From Roseivivax halotolerans (GTDB lineage Bacteria > Pseudomonadota > Alphaproteobacteria > Rhodobacterales > Rhodobacteraceae): a stretch of DNA of 64,000 nucleotides. Each line of letters starts with the position of its first letter. Within the stretch, counting starts at the first letter, position 1. The notes beneath the pieces are model-generated. The model had not been told where the DNA came from. It saw nothing but the letters and a program-made list of their open reading frames with translations, and did not search any database. The translations under genes were made by a program, and so were the position numbers. The stretch spans positions 62,001 through 126,000 of the forward strand of contig NZ_FOXV01000002.1 in NCBI RefSeq assembly GCF_900115815.1, given 5' to 3'. This document shows, piece after piece, positions 14,817 to 23,596 of this stretch.

Positions 14817-15214
14817 TGGATTTGGCCTGGTCTGCCGTCACGATGTCCGCGCATCTCGCGATCATCCTGTCGATCCTGATTGCGCTCGGGAACGCCGTCT
14901 ATCTCAGCGCGCGCGAGCATACGATCCGCGTGACGCCGCTCTTGCGCTTCGCGCTGACGGGTGTCGCCTCCGCCCTCGTGGTCGAGCGCTGCTACTACGT
15001 CATTGCGCGGCTTCTCGTGAACTCGCCGGTTGATCTCTGGTCGATGCATCCCGCCCCGGAGATCCTGTCGGGGATGGTCGCCTCTGCTTGTCTCTTCTGT
15101 GCCACAGCGATCCTTTCGACGGGCCGTGATGCGGAACACCGCCGGCTGATCGCCGCGATAGAGATCGTCTTCGTCATCCTCTGCGGTGTCAGTCTGGCAT
15201 GGCTCGCATGGTAG
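14816..15214 (+). CDS. Polytopic membrane protein in lysis cassette
   Basis: 132 aa with about four hydrophobic segments (AHLAIILSILIALGNAVYL; LLRFALTGVASALVV; ILSGMVASACLFCATAIL; IAAIEIVFVILCGVSLAWLAW). Position after the lysozyme and holin-like genes suggests an antiholin or second holin, but no family is recognised. Starts by TGATG overlap and overlaps the next gene by 16 nt. Confidence 0.6.
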   Translation: MDLAWSAVTMSAHLAIILSILIALGNAVYLSAREHTIRVTPLLRFALTGVASALVVERCYYVIARLLVNSPVDLWSMHPAPEILSGMVASACLFCATAILSTGRDAEHRRLIAAIEIVFVILCGVSLAWLAW

Positions 15215-15576
15215 ATCTCGAAATCCTCAAATCGGTTGAGGTGGTCATCGGCTTGATCGTCCTGTTCTTCGGTGCATTCGCCGCTCTCGTGCGCTGGGTC
15301 TGGGGCAAGGTATCGATCAAGGTCGCCTCGAGCGTCGACCCGCTCGCGGTCAGCAGCCGGAACGTTGTCAAGCGGCTCGAGGACGTCGAAGGCGATGTCC
15401 GCGCGCTCAAGCAGCAACTCGCGGCGGTCGAGAAGAGCTTGGGCGGAATGGCTCGGCACGAAGACCAGCAGAAGCTCGCGATCACCCTGGCGCGTGTCGA
15501 GGAGAGATCTCTAGCGAGCGACCAGAAGCTCGACACGCTCTACCGGGCGATCATGGACCGGGCGCCCAGAGGATGA
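15199..15576 (+). CDS. DUF2730 family membrane-anchored coiled-coil protein
   Basis: 125 aa: one N-terminal transmembrane helix (VEVVIGLIVLFFGAFAALVRWVWG), followed by a coiled coil (VVKRLEDVEGDVRALKQQLAAVEKSLGG...). This is the DUF2730 pattern, present in the same place in Mu-like phages. A spanin-like or lysis-accessory role has been suggested from topology only. An internal ATG at 15208 is an alternative start. Confidence 0.7.
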   Translation: MARMVDLEILKSVEVVIGLIVLFFGAFAALVRWVWGKVSIKVASSVDPLAVSSRNVVKRLEDVEGDVRALKQQLAAVEKSLGGMARHEDQQKLAITLARVEERSLASDQKLDTLYRAIMDRAPRG

Positions 15577-15890
15577 CGGACTTCCTGGCAGAATGGGCGG
15601 CGAGCGCCACCCGGATCGAGACGCAGAAGCGCCGCCTGGAAGCGCTGCGCTTCCTTGCGAAGATCCCGGGATACCGCGCCTCGGCCAGCCTCATCCGCCA
15701 CGAATGTCATCGCCTCGGCGTGCCCACGACTAGTGACCAGATGATCGGCGCTCTGACATGGCTCGACGAGAATGACCTCGTCGCCCTCGAAGGTGTCGAG
15801 GACGCGATCGTCGCCCGGCTGACGCCACTGGGCCGTGACGTCGCATCGGGCCAGAAACTCTATCCCGGGGTCCTGCGCCCCGACCCTTGA
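15573..15890 (+). CDS. Winged-helix phage protein, Mu gp26-like, copy 1
   Basis: 105 aa. RRLEALRFLAKIPGYRASASLIRHECHRLGVPTTSDQMIGALTWLDENDLVALE has a winged-helix shape, and the C-terminus ends LYPGVLRPDP. The downstream neighbour is clearly homologous (ending LHPGVKRPSP), so this is a tandem duplication. Small winged-helix proteins precede the small terminase in Mu-like phages; a DNA-binding role in packaging or late regulation is possible. Confidence 0.65.
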   Translation: MTDFLAEWAASATRIETQKRRLEALRFLAKIPGYRASASLIRHECHRLGVPTTSDQMIGALTWLDENDLVALEGVEDAIVARLTPLGRDVASGQKLYPGVLRPDP

Positions 15891-15902
15891 AGGAGACCTT
15901 GA

Positions 15903-16193
15903 ATGGACAACGAAACCACCCTTCACCGCCGCCTGGCGATCCTGCGCCATCTCGAGAAGGCGGCGGATTACACGGCGAACTCCTCGATCCTCCTCGACGT
16001 CGTGCGCGGCGTCGGTGTCAGCTCGACCGAGGATCAGCTCCGGAGCGCGCTTGCCTGGCTCGACGAGCAGGAGCTGATCACGCTCACCGATCTCGAGACG
16101 GTGTCGGTTGCGACCGCCACGACGCGCGGGGTCGATGTGGCGCTCGGCCGGGCGCTGCATCCGGGCGTCAAGCGGCCGAGCCCGAGGGGCTAA
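15903..16193 (+). CDS. Winged-helix phage protein, Mu gp26-like, copy 2
   Basis: 96 aa, paralogue of the gene just upstream: LHRRLAILRHLEKAADYTANSSILLDVVRGVGVSSTEDQLRSALAWLDEQELITL aligns throughout without gaps, and the PGVxRPxP ending is shared. An AAGGAGA ribosome-binding site precedes the ATG. It lies 3 bp before the small terminase gene. Confidence 0.65.
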   Translation: MDNETTLHRRLAILRHLEKAADYTANSSILLDVVRGVGVSSTEDQLRSALAWLDEQELITLTDLETVSVATATTRGVDVALGRALHPGVKRPSPRG

Positions 16194-16196
16194 GCG

Positions 16197-16736
16197 ATGC
16201 CGCCGCCCCGCAAGGTCGATCTTCTTCCCTCCGAGATCCGCGACTGGCTCCAGGAGGAGCTGAAGCTGCGCGGCTTCGGCGGCTACGAGGAGCTGGCCGA
16301 GGCGCTGAACTGGCGTCTCGAGGAGGCCGGGCTCGAGCTCCGGATCGGCAAGTCGGCGCTCCACGCCTACGGCTCGGAGTTTCGCGAATACGCCCAGCTC
16401 CAGGAGCAGGCCCAGGACGAGATCCGCGCCTTCCTGGCGGATGCCTCGCTCGGGCAAGAGATCGACGTCACCAAGGCGCTCTTCCAGCAGCTGACCACAA
16501 TCGCATTTCGCGTGCAGATGGCCATGGCGACGGCGAACGAGCTGCCGGATCCGCGCGGGATGAAGGATCTGACCACGGCGCTCAACAATCTGATCCGCTC
16601 GACCGAGCTCCGCGACAAGATCGCGGCCGAGGAGCGCCAGGCGATGAGCGAGAAGCTCGCGGCCGCGGAGGCCTCGGGCGATGCAGCAGACCAGGCGGCA
16701 CTTGCGCGCGCCCGGGAAATCATGGGGTTCGACTGA
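16197..16736 (+). CDS. DUF3486 family protein, Mu gp27-like small terminase
   Basis: 179 aa. PPRKVDLLPSEIRDWLQEELKLRGFGGYEELAEALNWRLEEAGLELRIGKSALHAYG is the diagnostic DUF3486 N-terminus, a helix-turn-helix that recognises phage DNA. A long helical region for oligomerisation follows, ending AREIMGFD. It is thought to select phage DNA for headful packaging and hand it to the large subunit at 17261. Unusually, two small genes separate the two terminase subunits here. Confidence 0.85.
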   Translation: MPPPRKVDLLPSEIRDWLQEELKLRGFGGYEELAEALNWRLEEAGLELRIGKSALHAYGSEFREYAQLQEQAQDEIRAFLADASLGQEIDVTKALFQQLTTIAFRVQMAMATANELPDPRGMKDLTTALNNLIRSTELRDKIAAEERQAMSEKLAAAEASGDAADQAALARAREIMGFD

Positions 16737-17017
16737 TGACGACGATGACGATCATATCGCTGATCGCGCTGGCACTGGCGCAGCTGGCCGATGTCTGGAC
16801 AACGATCCGCGGCCTCGAGGCCGGCTACACCGAGACCAATCCGATCATCCGCTGGGCCATGGAGCGGCTCGGCCGGCATGGGTGGATCGCCTTCAAGCTC
16901 GGCGTGGCAGGCGGCCTCGCCTGGCTCGCGCTCTCGCTCAGCATGCCGGTCATTCTGTGGATCGGCGCGGCGCTGACCGGGCTCGTGGCGGTGCGGAATT
17001 ACCGGCTGGTGAGCTGA
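16736..17017 (+). CDS. DUF5658-like small membrane protein
   Basis: 93 aa, three hydrophobic helices. LADVWTTIRGLEAGYTETNPIIRWAMERLGRHGWIAFKLG fits the DUF5658-type pattern (D-x-x-TT, GxxE-NP). It starts by TGATG overlap with the small terminase gene. A membrane protein between terminase subunits is unusual and suggests inserted cargo; function unknown. Confidence 0.6.
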   Translation: MTTMTIISLIALALAQLADVWTTIRGLEAGYTETNPIIRWAMERLGRHGWIAFKLGVAGGLAWLALSLSMPVILWIGAALTGLVAVRNYRLVS

Positions 17018-17018
17018 G

Positions 17019-17264
17019 ATGGGCCTGACCATCGAGCAGATCCGGCAAGCTCGTGGGGCTTATGCCGCAATTCGGCCCGATGGTCGTCGTTTGAGAACGC
17101 GGCGAATGCTGAAAACAGCGCTCTTGGACATGGTCCACGACCACAAAAAGGAGGAGTGGCACCAAGACGGTGTCAGGCTCCGGGTCGATTTCGATATCGC
17201 CATGCAATTCATGCCAGAAGCATTCGATGCGGGATACCGGATCGAGGGGTACAAATTGACATGA
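17019..17264 (+). CDS. Hypothetical protein between terminase genes
   Basis: 81 aa, soluble, basic N-terminal half (IEQIRQARGAYAAIRPDGRRLRTRRMLK), then HDHKKEEWHQDGVRLRVDFDIAMQFMPEAFDAGYRIEGY. No family recognised. Codon use is slightly more AT-rich than the flanking late genes. Its stop overlaps the terminase ATG (ATGA). Confidence 0.55.
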   Translation: MGLTIEQIRQARGAYAAIRPDGRRLRTRRMLKTALLDMVHDHKKEEWHQDGVRLRVDFDIAMQFMPEAFDAGYRIEGYKLT

Positions 17265-18649
17265 GCAAGACACCATCCGTCATCGACTGGCTGCCCTATC
17301 AGCGCGCATGGATCGAGGACCGGGCGCGCTTCAAGATCGGGATGTTCACTCGGCGCGGCGGCAAGACCTTCGGCTCTTCGGGCGAGATCGTCGACGAGTG
17401 CATCCGCGCCGAGATGGAGCGACGGCGCGTGCGTTGGACGATCCTCTCGCGCTCGGACAACACGGCGAAAGAGGCACTCGAGGACGCGCTGAAACCGATC
17501 ACGCGCGCCTTCTGGGCGGTCTACAACGAGGTCTCCAAGCTTGGCGGTGAGCCCGAGTTCGGCGAGGACACGTTCTATAGCCGCGAGCTCGATGCGACCT
17601 ACAAGACCCACGAGGTGCGCTTCCCGGGCGGCAGCCGCGTCGTCGCGATCTCCGCGAGCCCCGACGCGGCGCGCGGTTTCGGCGGCAATCTTCTCCTCGA
17701 CGAGTTCGCCTTCCACCAGGACAGCCGGCGCATCTGGGCCTCCGCCTTCCCGGTTGCGGCGCGCGGCGGTCACAAGATCCGCGTGATCTCGACCCCGAAC
17801 GGCAAGGGCAACAAGTTCTACGAACTGATGACCACCGAGGATAATGGCTGGTCGAAGCATCACGTCGATATCTACGAGGCGGTGCGCCAGGGCCTTGATG
17901 TCGATATCGAACAGCTGCGCGCCGGCATGGCCGACGAGGATGCCTGGGCGCAGGAATTCGAGCTCAAATGGCTCGACGAGGCCTCGTCCTGGCTGAGCTA
18001 CGATCTGATAGGCGAATGTGAGCGCGAAGGCCTTGGCGCGCCGCGCCGATACCTGGGCGGGCCGTGCTTCGTCGGTATCGACATCGCCGCCCGTAACGAC
18101 CTCTTCGTGATCTGGGTTCTCGAGAAGGTCGGCACGAAGCTCCTGACCCGCGAGGTGATCGCCAAGCGCCGGATCACCTTCGCCGAGCAGGACATGCTCC
18201 TCGACGATGTCATGCGCCGCTATCACGTGGTCCGCGTCCGGATGGACCAGACCGGCATGGGCGAGAAACCCGTCGAGGACGCCAAGCGACGGCACGGCCA
18301 GGAGCGCGTCGAAGGCATCCTCTTCACCGCCACGGCCAAGCTCGACATGGCGACGGGCATGAAAGAGCGGATGCAGGACCGCGAGCTTCTCCTGCCGCTC
18401 GGGGACCCGGAAATCCGCTCGGACCTGCATGCGGTCAAGAGCCGCGTCGGCCCGACCGGTGCGCGCCGCCTCATCGCCGATGACAGCTCGGACGGTCACG
18501 CCGACCGCTTCTGGGCGCTCGCCCTCGCCTCGAGCGCGGCCGAGCTCGACTATCAGCCCTATGCCTACCAGCCCGTGCGCATGGGCCAGGACATGGATCG
18601 CGACATCGCCGTCACCGGCGGCTTCAGAACAAGGGAGGGGGTCTGGTGA
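17261..18649 (+). CDS. Terminase large subunit (Mu gp28-like)
   Basis: 462 aa, start at 17261. N-terminal ATPase: P-loop-like TRRGGKTF (residues 30-37) and Walker B LLLDE (144-148) with the adjacent FAFHQD, then a coupling motif in VISTPNGKGN. C-terminal RNase H-like nuclease: GIDIAARNDLFV, RMDQTGMG and DGHADRFWALALA supply the acidic residues. It powers headful DNA packaging through the portal and cuts the DNA. Length matches the family. Confidence 0.93.
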   Translation: MSKTPSVIDWLPYQRAWIEDRARFKIGMFTRRGGKTFGSSGEIVDECIRAEMERRRVRWTILSRSDNTAKEALEDALKPITRAFWAVYNEVSKLGGEPEFGEDTFYSRELDATYKTHEVRFPGGSRVVAISASPDAARGFGGNLLLDEFAFHQDSRRIWASAFPVAARGGHKIRVISTPNGKGNKFYELMTTEDNGWSKHHVDIYEAVRQGLDVDIEQLRAGMADEDAWAQEFELKWLDEASSWLSYDLIGECEREGLGAPRRYLGGPCFVGIDIAARNDLFVIWVLEKVGTKLLTREVIAKRRITFAEQDMLLDDVMRRYHVVRVRMDQTGMGEKPVEDAKRRHGQERVEGILFTATAKLDMATGMKERMQDRELLLPLGDPEIRSDLHAVKSRVGPTGARRLIADDSSDGHADRFWALALASSAAELDYQPYAYQPVRMGQDMDRDIAVTGGFRTREGVW

Positions 18650-20181
18650 GCCAGCTTCTCGATCAGAACGGCCAGCCCGTGCGCCGAAAGGAACTTCTCG
18701 AGATGCAGTCCGAACCGCGTCTTGCGGGGATCCGGAATGCCTTCGCCGAGACCGTCGCCGCCGGGCTCACGCCGCAGAAGCTCGCCAATATCCTGCGCGC
18801 CTGCGACCAGGGCGAGATCACCGAGTTCGTGACGCTCGCCGAAGAGATCGAGGAGCGCGACCCGCATTACTTCTCGGTCCTCGGTACGCGCAAGCGGGCG
18901 GTCTCGGGCGTGGCGCCCCGCGTCGAGCCCGCTGGCGAAGACGCCGCCTCGCGGCGGATCGCCGAGGCAGTGAACGAGCGGATCGCAGAGCATGAGGAGT
19001 TTCCCGATCTCGTCGAAGATCTGCTCGACGCGCTCGGCAAGGGCTTCTCCCTCGTCGAGATCGACTGGCACCGATCGGGGCGCGAGTGGTGGCCTGGCAG
19101 CTTCCGGCATGTCGATCCGCGCTTCGTGATCTTCGATCGAGAGACGGGGCGCGAGATGCGTCTCATCGACGATGAGGACCCGGCCAACGGCATTCCGCTC
19201 ACGCCTCTCGGCTTCATTCAACACCGCGCCAAGCTCAAATCCGGCCTGACCTTCCGGGGCGGCATGGCGCGCGTCGCGGCCTTCAGCTGGATGTGCAAGG
19301 CCTACACGCTCAAGGACTGGACGGCCTTCGTCGAAACCTACGGTCTGCCGCTGCGCCTCGGCCGCTACGATGCCGGGGCGACGAAGAAAGACCAGGAGAT
19401 GCTCCTCCGTGCCGTCGCCAATATCGGCACGGATGCCGCGGCGATCCTGCCGAAGTCGATGGAGATCGACTTCACCGAGACCAAGGCCACGGGCGGCGAC
19501 AAGGTCTTCGAGAACCTTGCGCGCTATGTCGACGAGCAGATCTCGAAAGCCGTGCTCGGTCAGACCATGACCAGCGACAACGGCTCCAGCCAGGCGCAGG
19601 CCAAGGTCCACAACGAAGTGCGCCACGATATCGCGCAGGCCGATGCGCGCGGGGTCACCGGCTCCATCAATCGAGATCTCGTCCGTCCCTTCGTCGATCT
19701 CAATTTCGGTCGGCCGGCGGACGGACAATACCCGCGCCTCGTCATTCAGATCGAGGAGGCCGAGGACACCGACAAGGTCATGCAGAACGTCCACCGGATG
19801 GCGCGGCTTGGCACGCGCTTTTCTCAGGCGGATGTGCGCAGCCGGCTCGGTTTTGCAGAGCCCGACCCCAAAGAAGAGATCATCGGCGGTCCGCGCAAAT
19901 CAGCCCGATCGCAGCCCACGGAAGAGATCGCCCGGAACGCGGCCGAGACGCCGTTCGACGATCTCGACCTTCTCGAGCGCGAGATGTCCGAGGATTGGGA
20001 GCCGGTAATCCGCCCGATGGCAGATCCGATCGACGCCGCGATCGAGACCGCCGAGAGCTTTGAGGACGCGCTTGCAAAACTCGAGGCCTTGCGCCCCGAG
20101 ATGTCCTCGGCCGAGCTGATCGATCGCCTGGTAAAAGGCATGGTGAAAGCGCGCGGCCTCGGGGACGCGCGGGATGACTGA
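18646..20181 (+). CDS. DUF935 portal protein (Mu gp29-like)
   Basis: 511 aa, GTG start overlapping the terminase stop (GTGA). The pattern REEL...SEPRLAGIRNAFAETVAAGLTPQKLANILRACDQGEITEFVTLAEEIEERDPHYFSVLGTRKRAV, and later YVDEQISKAVLGQTMTSDNGSSQAQAKVHNEVR, is that of DUF935. Twelve copies form the ring at the capsid vertex through which DNA passes. Followed by the gp30-like minor head gene with an 8-nt overlap. Confidence 0.92.
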   Translation: MSQLLDQNGQPVRRKELLEMQSEPRLAGIRNAFAETVAAGLTPQKLANILRACDQGEITEFVTLAEEIEERDPHYFSVLGTRKRAVSGVAPRVEPAGEDAASRRIAEAVNERIAEHEEFPDLVEDLLDALGKGFSLVEIDWHRSGREWWPGSFRHVDPRFVIFDRETGREMRLIDDEDPANGIPLTPLGFIQHRAKLKSGLTFRGGMARVAAFSWMCKAYTLKDWTAFVETYGLPLRLGRYDAGATKKDQEMLLRAVANIGTDAAAILPKSMEIDFTETKATGGDKVFENLARYVDEQISKAVLGQTMTSDNGSSQAQAKVHNEVRHDIAQADARGVTGSINRDLVRPFVDLNFGRPADGQYPRLVIQIEEAEDTDKVMQNVHRMARLGTRFSQADVRSRLGFAEPDPKEEIIGGPRKSARSQPTEEIARNAAETPFDDLDLLEREMSEDWEPVIRPMADPIDAAIETAESFEDALAKLEALRPEMSSAELIDRLVKGMVKARGLGDARDD

Positions 20182-21385
20182 GTTTCCCGATCGCCCGGGC
20201 TACAGCTTCGATCCCGGCCCGCCACCTGAGGTCGCGCGGTTCTTCGCGAACAAGGGCATCGCGCCGTCGTTTTCCTTCCAAGACGTCGAGCCGGCAGAGC
20301 ACGCCGTCTCCTTCGTCGTCGCGAAGATGGCGCAGGAGGACATGCTCTCGGCCGCGAAGGGCGAAGTGCAACGCGCCATCGACGAGGGGATGACCTTCGA
20401 GGCTTTCAAGAAGAGCTGGCGCGGCAATGCAGCACTCAAAGAATGGTGGGGCCGCGAGGTCCAGACCGATCCGGTGACGGGCCAGGAGCGCATCGTCCAG
20501 CTCGGCTCGCCGCGCCGCCTGCGCACGATCTACCGCGCCAATCTGCGCGCCGCCCGTGCCGCCGGGCAATGGGAGCGGATCGAGCGGACGAAACGCGCGA
20601 TGCCCTATCTCGAGTATCGCCTCGGCCCCTCCGAGCGGCACCGCCCGCACCATGTCGCCAAGGAAGGGCTCGTGCTGCCGGTGGACGATCCTTTCTGGGA
20701 TGATTGGATGCCGCCCAATGGCTGGGGCTGTAAATGCTGGGTGCGCCAGATCACCCGCCGCGCAGCCGAGGAAAAGGGCATCTCGCGATCGCCAGGCAGG
20801 GAGACCCGCGAGTTCATCAATCCGCGCACCGGCGAGGTGAAGGACGTGCCCGTCGGGCTCGATCCAAGCTGGGACCGCAATCCCGGCAAGCTGCGCCGCC
20901 AGCACATGGAACAGCTCCTCGAAGGCAAGCTCTCGGCCGCAAGCGAGCCCGAGGCGCGCGCCGCACTTCGCGACATGGCCTCGAGCTGGGCCGTGCAGCG
21001 CGTCCTCCAGGGCCGCTCGGATGCGGCCGTGCCAGTGGCGCTGATGCCGCCCGAGATCGGCGCGGCGCTCGGCAACCAGGCGCGCTTTGTCCGGATCACC
21101 GATCGGACCGGACAGACAATCGGCGCGCAATCCGGCGCAGCCGTGACCCCGGAGGTGATGGCGCGCGTCTCCGATGCCCTGGTCGAGGGGCCGCTGGCCG
21201 AAGAGACCGACGCGGAGGGTCGCAGGAGCCTCGCGATCCTCGTCGACGGGCCGGACGCATGGGAAGCGATCGTCACATCGCTCCCCGAGACCGACGAGCT
21301 CTGGATCAGCGCCGTGCGCCAGACGAGCCGCGCCGAATGGCGCGAGCGGCTGGCGCGCGAAACCCGCACGCTTTTGAGGGAATAA
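20174..21385 (+). CDS. Phage head morphogenesis protein (Mu gp30/F-like)
   Basis: 403 aa. The central SPP1 gp7-type minor head domain is seen from about residue 90 to 200, with LRTIYRANLRAARAAGQWERIERTK, PHHVAKEGLVLPVDDPFWDDWMPPNGWGCKCWV and a CxC within it. The C-terminal ~150 aa contain a further domain (VRITDRTGQTIGAQSGAAVTPEVMARVSDALV) of unknown function. Minor head proteins act in prohead assembly and DNA injection. Confidence 0.88.
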   Translation: MTEFPDRPGYSFDPGPPPEVARFFANKGIAPSFSFQDVEPAEHAVSFVVAKMAQEDMLSAAKGEVQRAIDEGMTFEAFKKSWRGNAALKEWWGREVQTDPVTGQERIVQLGSPRRLRTIYRANLRAARAAGQWERIERTKRAMPYLEYRLGPSERHRPHHVAKEGLVLPVDDPFWDDWMPPNGWGCKCWVRQITRRAAEEKGISRSPGRETREFINPRTGEVKDVPVGLDPSWDRNPGKLRRQHMEQLLEGKLSAASEPEARAALRDMASSWAVQRVLQGRSDAAVPVALMPPEIGAALGNQARFVRITDRTGQTIGAQSGAAVTPEVMARVSDALVEGPLAEETDAEGRRSLAILVDGPDAWEAIVTSLPETDELWISAVRQTSRAEWRERLARETRTLLRE

Positions 21386-21686
21386 CCGGGGCAAAACGCC
21401 CAAATTCGCCGCCGAGCCGCAATCTGCATCGAGCGCAACGTCTCAGGACGTCCGTTAAATACCCATTAAAGGGGTCTGTGTGCGCAGGAGCCGATTTTCC
21501 GACCGGGAGGGCGGTTCGGGCATTAAGGGCGCTCCTGAGGCCGCTCAGCGCTTCATCTCTTGGCAGCCGGACGCTCGGTCGCTAGCGTGAAGCTTGGGCG
21601 GGGGTCTCGCAAGATTAGCTTCGAAGCGAATCCCCCGACAGCTGTCGGCGGAGATCGCGAGACTCCCGCCGTCTAGAACGGACCTC
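21386..21686. other. 301-bp non-coding gap before the protease gene
   Basis: No gene is supported here; in a late block where most genes overlap or nearly touch, this is one of two large gaps. It holds an AT-richer patch (TTAAATACCCATTAAAG, 21454-21470), the third palindrome copy, and a long imperfect stem around it. By synteny with Mu it corresponds to the PI late-promoter region. Confidence 0.65.
21597..21670. promoter_or_regulatory. Palindromic element copy 3 of 3 inside a long inverted repeat
   Basis: Core CCGACAGCTGTCGG at 21635-21648 (28-nt shared block 21632-21659). It is flanked by GGCGGGGGTCTCGC (21597-21610) and GCGAGACTCCCGCC (21657-21670), which pair with one mismatch. It lies 17-90 bp upstream of the protease ATG, the position of Mu PI. 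Candidate binding site of the Mor/C-like activator. Confidence 0.7.
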
Positions 21687-22655
21687 ATGAACGAGGTCGT
21701 GCCATCCCATCTCATTGCTCTGAATTTCGCCGAGGGCGAGGTGCCGGACTGGATCAATGTGATCCCGGCCGAGACCGGCCTGACGGGCATCGACGGCCGG
21801 CAATGGACGATGACTGACGCCAACGCGGTGATCGAAACCTTCCGCCGTCGCGGCAACCGTCTGCCGGTTGATATCGAGCATGCAACCCAGATCAAGGGCG
21901 CGCGCGGCGAAGCGGCCCCGGCCGTGGGCTTCATCACCGACATGGAAGGCCGCGATACCGGTCTCTGGGCGCGCGTTGAATGGAACCAGGCCGGTGAGGA
22001 CATCCTCAAGGCCCGCTCCTACGCGCATTGCTCGCCGGTCTTCGTCTACGACCAGGCGCGAAATATCAGCCGCCTCGTCTCGGTCGGCCTCACAAACAAT
22101 CCGAACCTCGACCTGGTGGCACTCAACCAGGCACTCACCCCAACGCAGGAGACACGCGCCATGGACAAGGCGGTCCTCGAGGCCCTTGGCCTCAATACCG
22201 ATGCGAGCGCGGCCGATGCCGTGGTCGCCATCAACAAACTGAAAGAGCGCGAGCAGACCGCGCTCAATCGCGCCGAAACACCCGACCCCGAAAAGTTCGT
22301 GCCGAAGGCGGACCACGAGATCGCGCTCAACAAGGTGCGCGAATTCGAGACCGCCGAGGAAGAGCGCGCGCAATCCGAGATCGAGACGGCCGTCGATGCC
22401 GCGATCGAGGCCGGCAAGGTCGCACCCGCCAGCCGCGATTTCCACATCGCCGCCTGCCAGGCAAACGGCCTCGAGAAGTTCACCGCGATGGTCGGCGAGA
22501 TGCCCGAGATCGTCGGTGCGGCCAAGCCTCGCAAGAAAGATCCCGCGGGCGGCACCGCGCTCAACGCCGATGAGACCGCGATCGCCGCGGCCTTCGGATG
22601 GGATGACGAGACCGCGCGGAGTGCCTTCTCCGACGCGAAAGACAAGAAGGACTGA
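21687..22655 (+). CDS. Capsid maturation protease with scaffold domain (Mu gp32/I-Z-like)
   Basis: 322 aa; start at 21687 chosen because the conserved N-terminus begins there. The protease half contains LPVDIEHATQIKG, GFITDMEGRDTGLWARVEWNQAGEDILKARSYAHCSPVFVY and SVGLTNNPNLDLVALNQ, typical of Mu protease I. The C-terminal half from about 155 is highly charged and helical (scaffold Z), ending in a DETARSAFSDAKDKKD tail. It processes the prohead and is itself removed on maturation. Confidence 0.9.
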   Translation: MNEVVPSHLIALNFAEGEVPDWINVIPAETGLTGIDGRQWTMTDANAVIETFRRRGNRLPVDIEHATQIKGARGEAAPAVGFITDMEGRDTGLWARVEWNQAGEDILKARSYAHCSPVFVYDQARNISRLVSVGLTNNPNLDLVALNQALTPTQETRAMDKAVLEALGLNTDASAADAVVAINKLKEREQTALNRAETPDPEKFVPKADHEIALNKVREFETAEEERAQSEIETAVDAAIEAGKVAPASRDFHIAACQANGLEKFTAMVGEMPEIVGAAKPRKKDPAGGTALNADETAIAAAFGWDDETARSAFSDAKDKKD

Positions 22656-22660
22656 GCCCG

Positions 22661-23584
22661 ATGGCCGTTATCACCCCCGCATTCCTCTCGACCCTGAACC
22701 GCGGCTACCGCCGGGAGTTTCAGACGACGTACCAGGCGACCGTCGAGGAGAGCTTCTTCCGCGATGTCGCGACAGTCGTGCCCTCCATGACCGCCTCGAA
22801 TACCTATGGCTGGCTCGGCGATGCGCCGCAGCTGCGCGAATGGATCGGTAACCGCGTCGTCAAGGACATGAAGTCCTCGGGCTACGAGCTGCAGAACAAG
22901 CTCTACGAGAGCACCGTCGGCGTGCCGCGCACCTCGATCGAGGATGACACGTTCGGCCAGTTCGGCCCGCTCATGGCGATGATGGGCATGGAAGCCGCGA
23001 ACCATCCCGACCGCCTGATCTCCACGCTGATCGAGAACGCGGTCGCGGGCGTCTGTTATGACGGGCAGAACTTCCTCGACACCGATCACCCGATCGCGGC
23101 GAACCATGACGGGACTGGCGCGGTCACGACCGTGTCGAACTATGACGACGATGCTGGCTCGGGCGATCCGCTCTGGCTTCTCCTCGACACGCGCAAGCCG
23201 CTCAAGCCCTTCATCTTCCAGGAGCGCACGCGCCCCGAATTCGAGGCCAAGACAAACGCCGCGACCTCGGACGATGTCTTCATGGCCGATGAGTACAAGT
23301 GGGGCACGCGCTATCGCTGCAACGCTGGCTACGGCTTCTGGCAAATGGCCTACGGCTCGCGGAACGATCTGACGCCCGCGAACTTCGAGGCCTACCGCAC
23401 GGCGATGCGCAAGATCACCGCCGATGGCGGTCGCCCGCTCGGTATCCGCCCGAATGTCTGCCTCGTCTCGCCCGACAACGAGAGCGCAGCCAACCGCCTC
23501 TTCAAGACGATGGTGGATGCCAACGGCGCATCCAACCCGCACTACAACGCGTGCGAGGTCATCGTCTCGTCCTGGCTCCAGTAA
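22661..23584 (+). CDS. Major capsid protein (Mu gpT-like)
   Basis: 307 aa. AVITPAFLSTLNRGYRREFQTTYQATVEESFFRDVATVVPSMTASNTYGWLGDAPQLREWIG is the conserved gpT N-terminus; LIENAVAGVCYDGQNFLDTDHP and LGIRPNVCLVSP follow. It forms the icosahedral shell. No N-terminal propeptide is visible, as in Mu. Lies 5 bp after the protease-scaffold gene. Confidence 0.93.
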   Translation: MAVITPAFLSTLNRGYRREFQTTYQATVEESFFRDVATVVPSMTASNTYGWLGDAPQLREWIGNRVVKDMKSSGYELQNKLYESTVGVPRTSIEDDTFGQFGPLMAMMGMEAANHPDRLISTLIENAVAGVCYDGQNFLDTDHPIAANHDGTGAVTTVSNYDDDAGSGDPLWLLLDTRKPLKPFIFQERTRPEFEAKTNAATSDDVFMADEYKWGTRYRCNAGYGFWQMAYGSRNDLTPANFEAYRTAMRKITADGGRPLGIRPNVCLVSPDNESAANRLFKTMVDANGASNPHYNACEVIVSSWLQ

Positions 23585-23596
23585 GGAGGCTGATAG

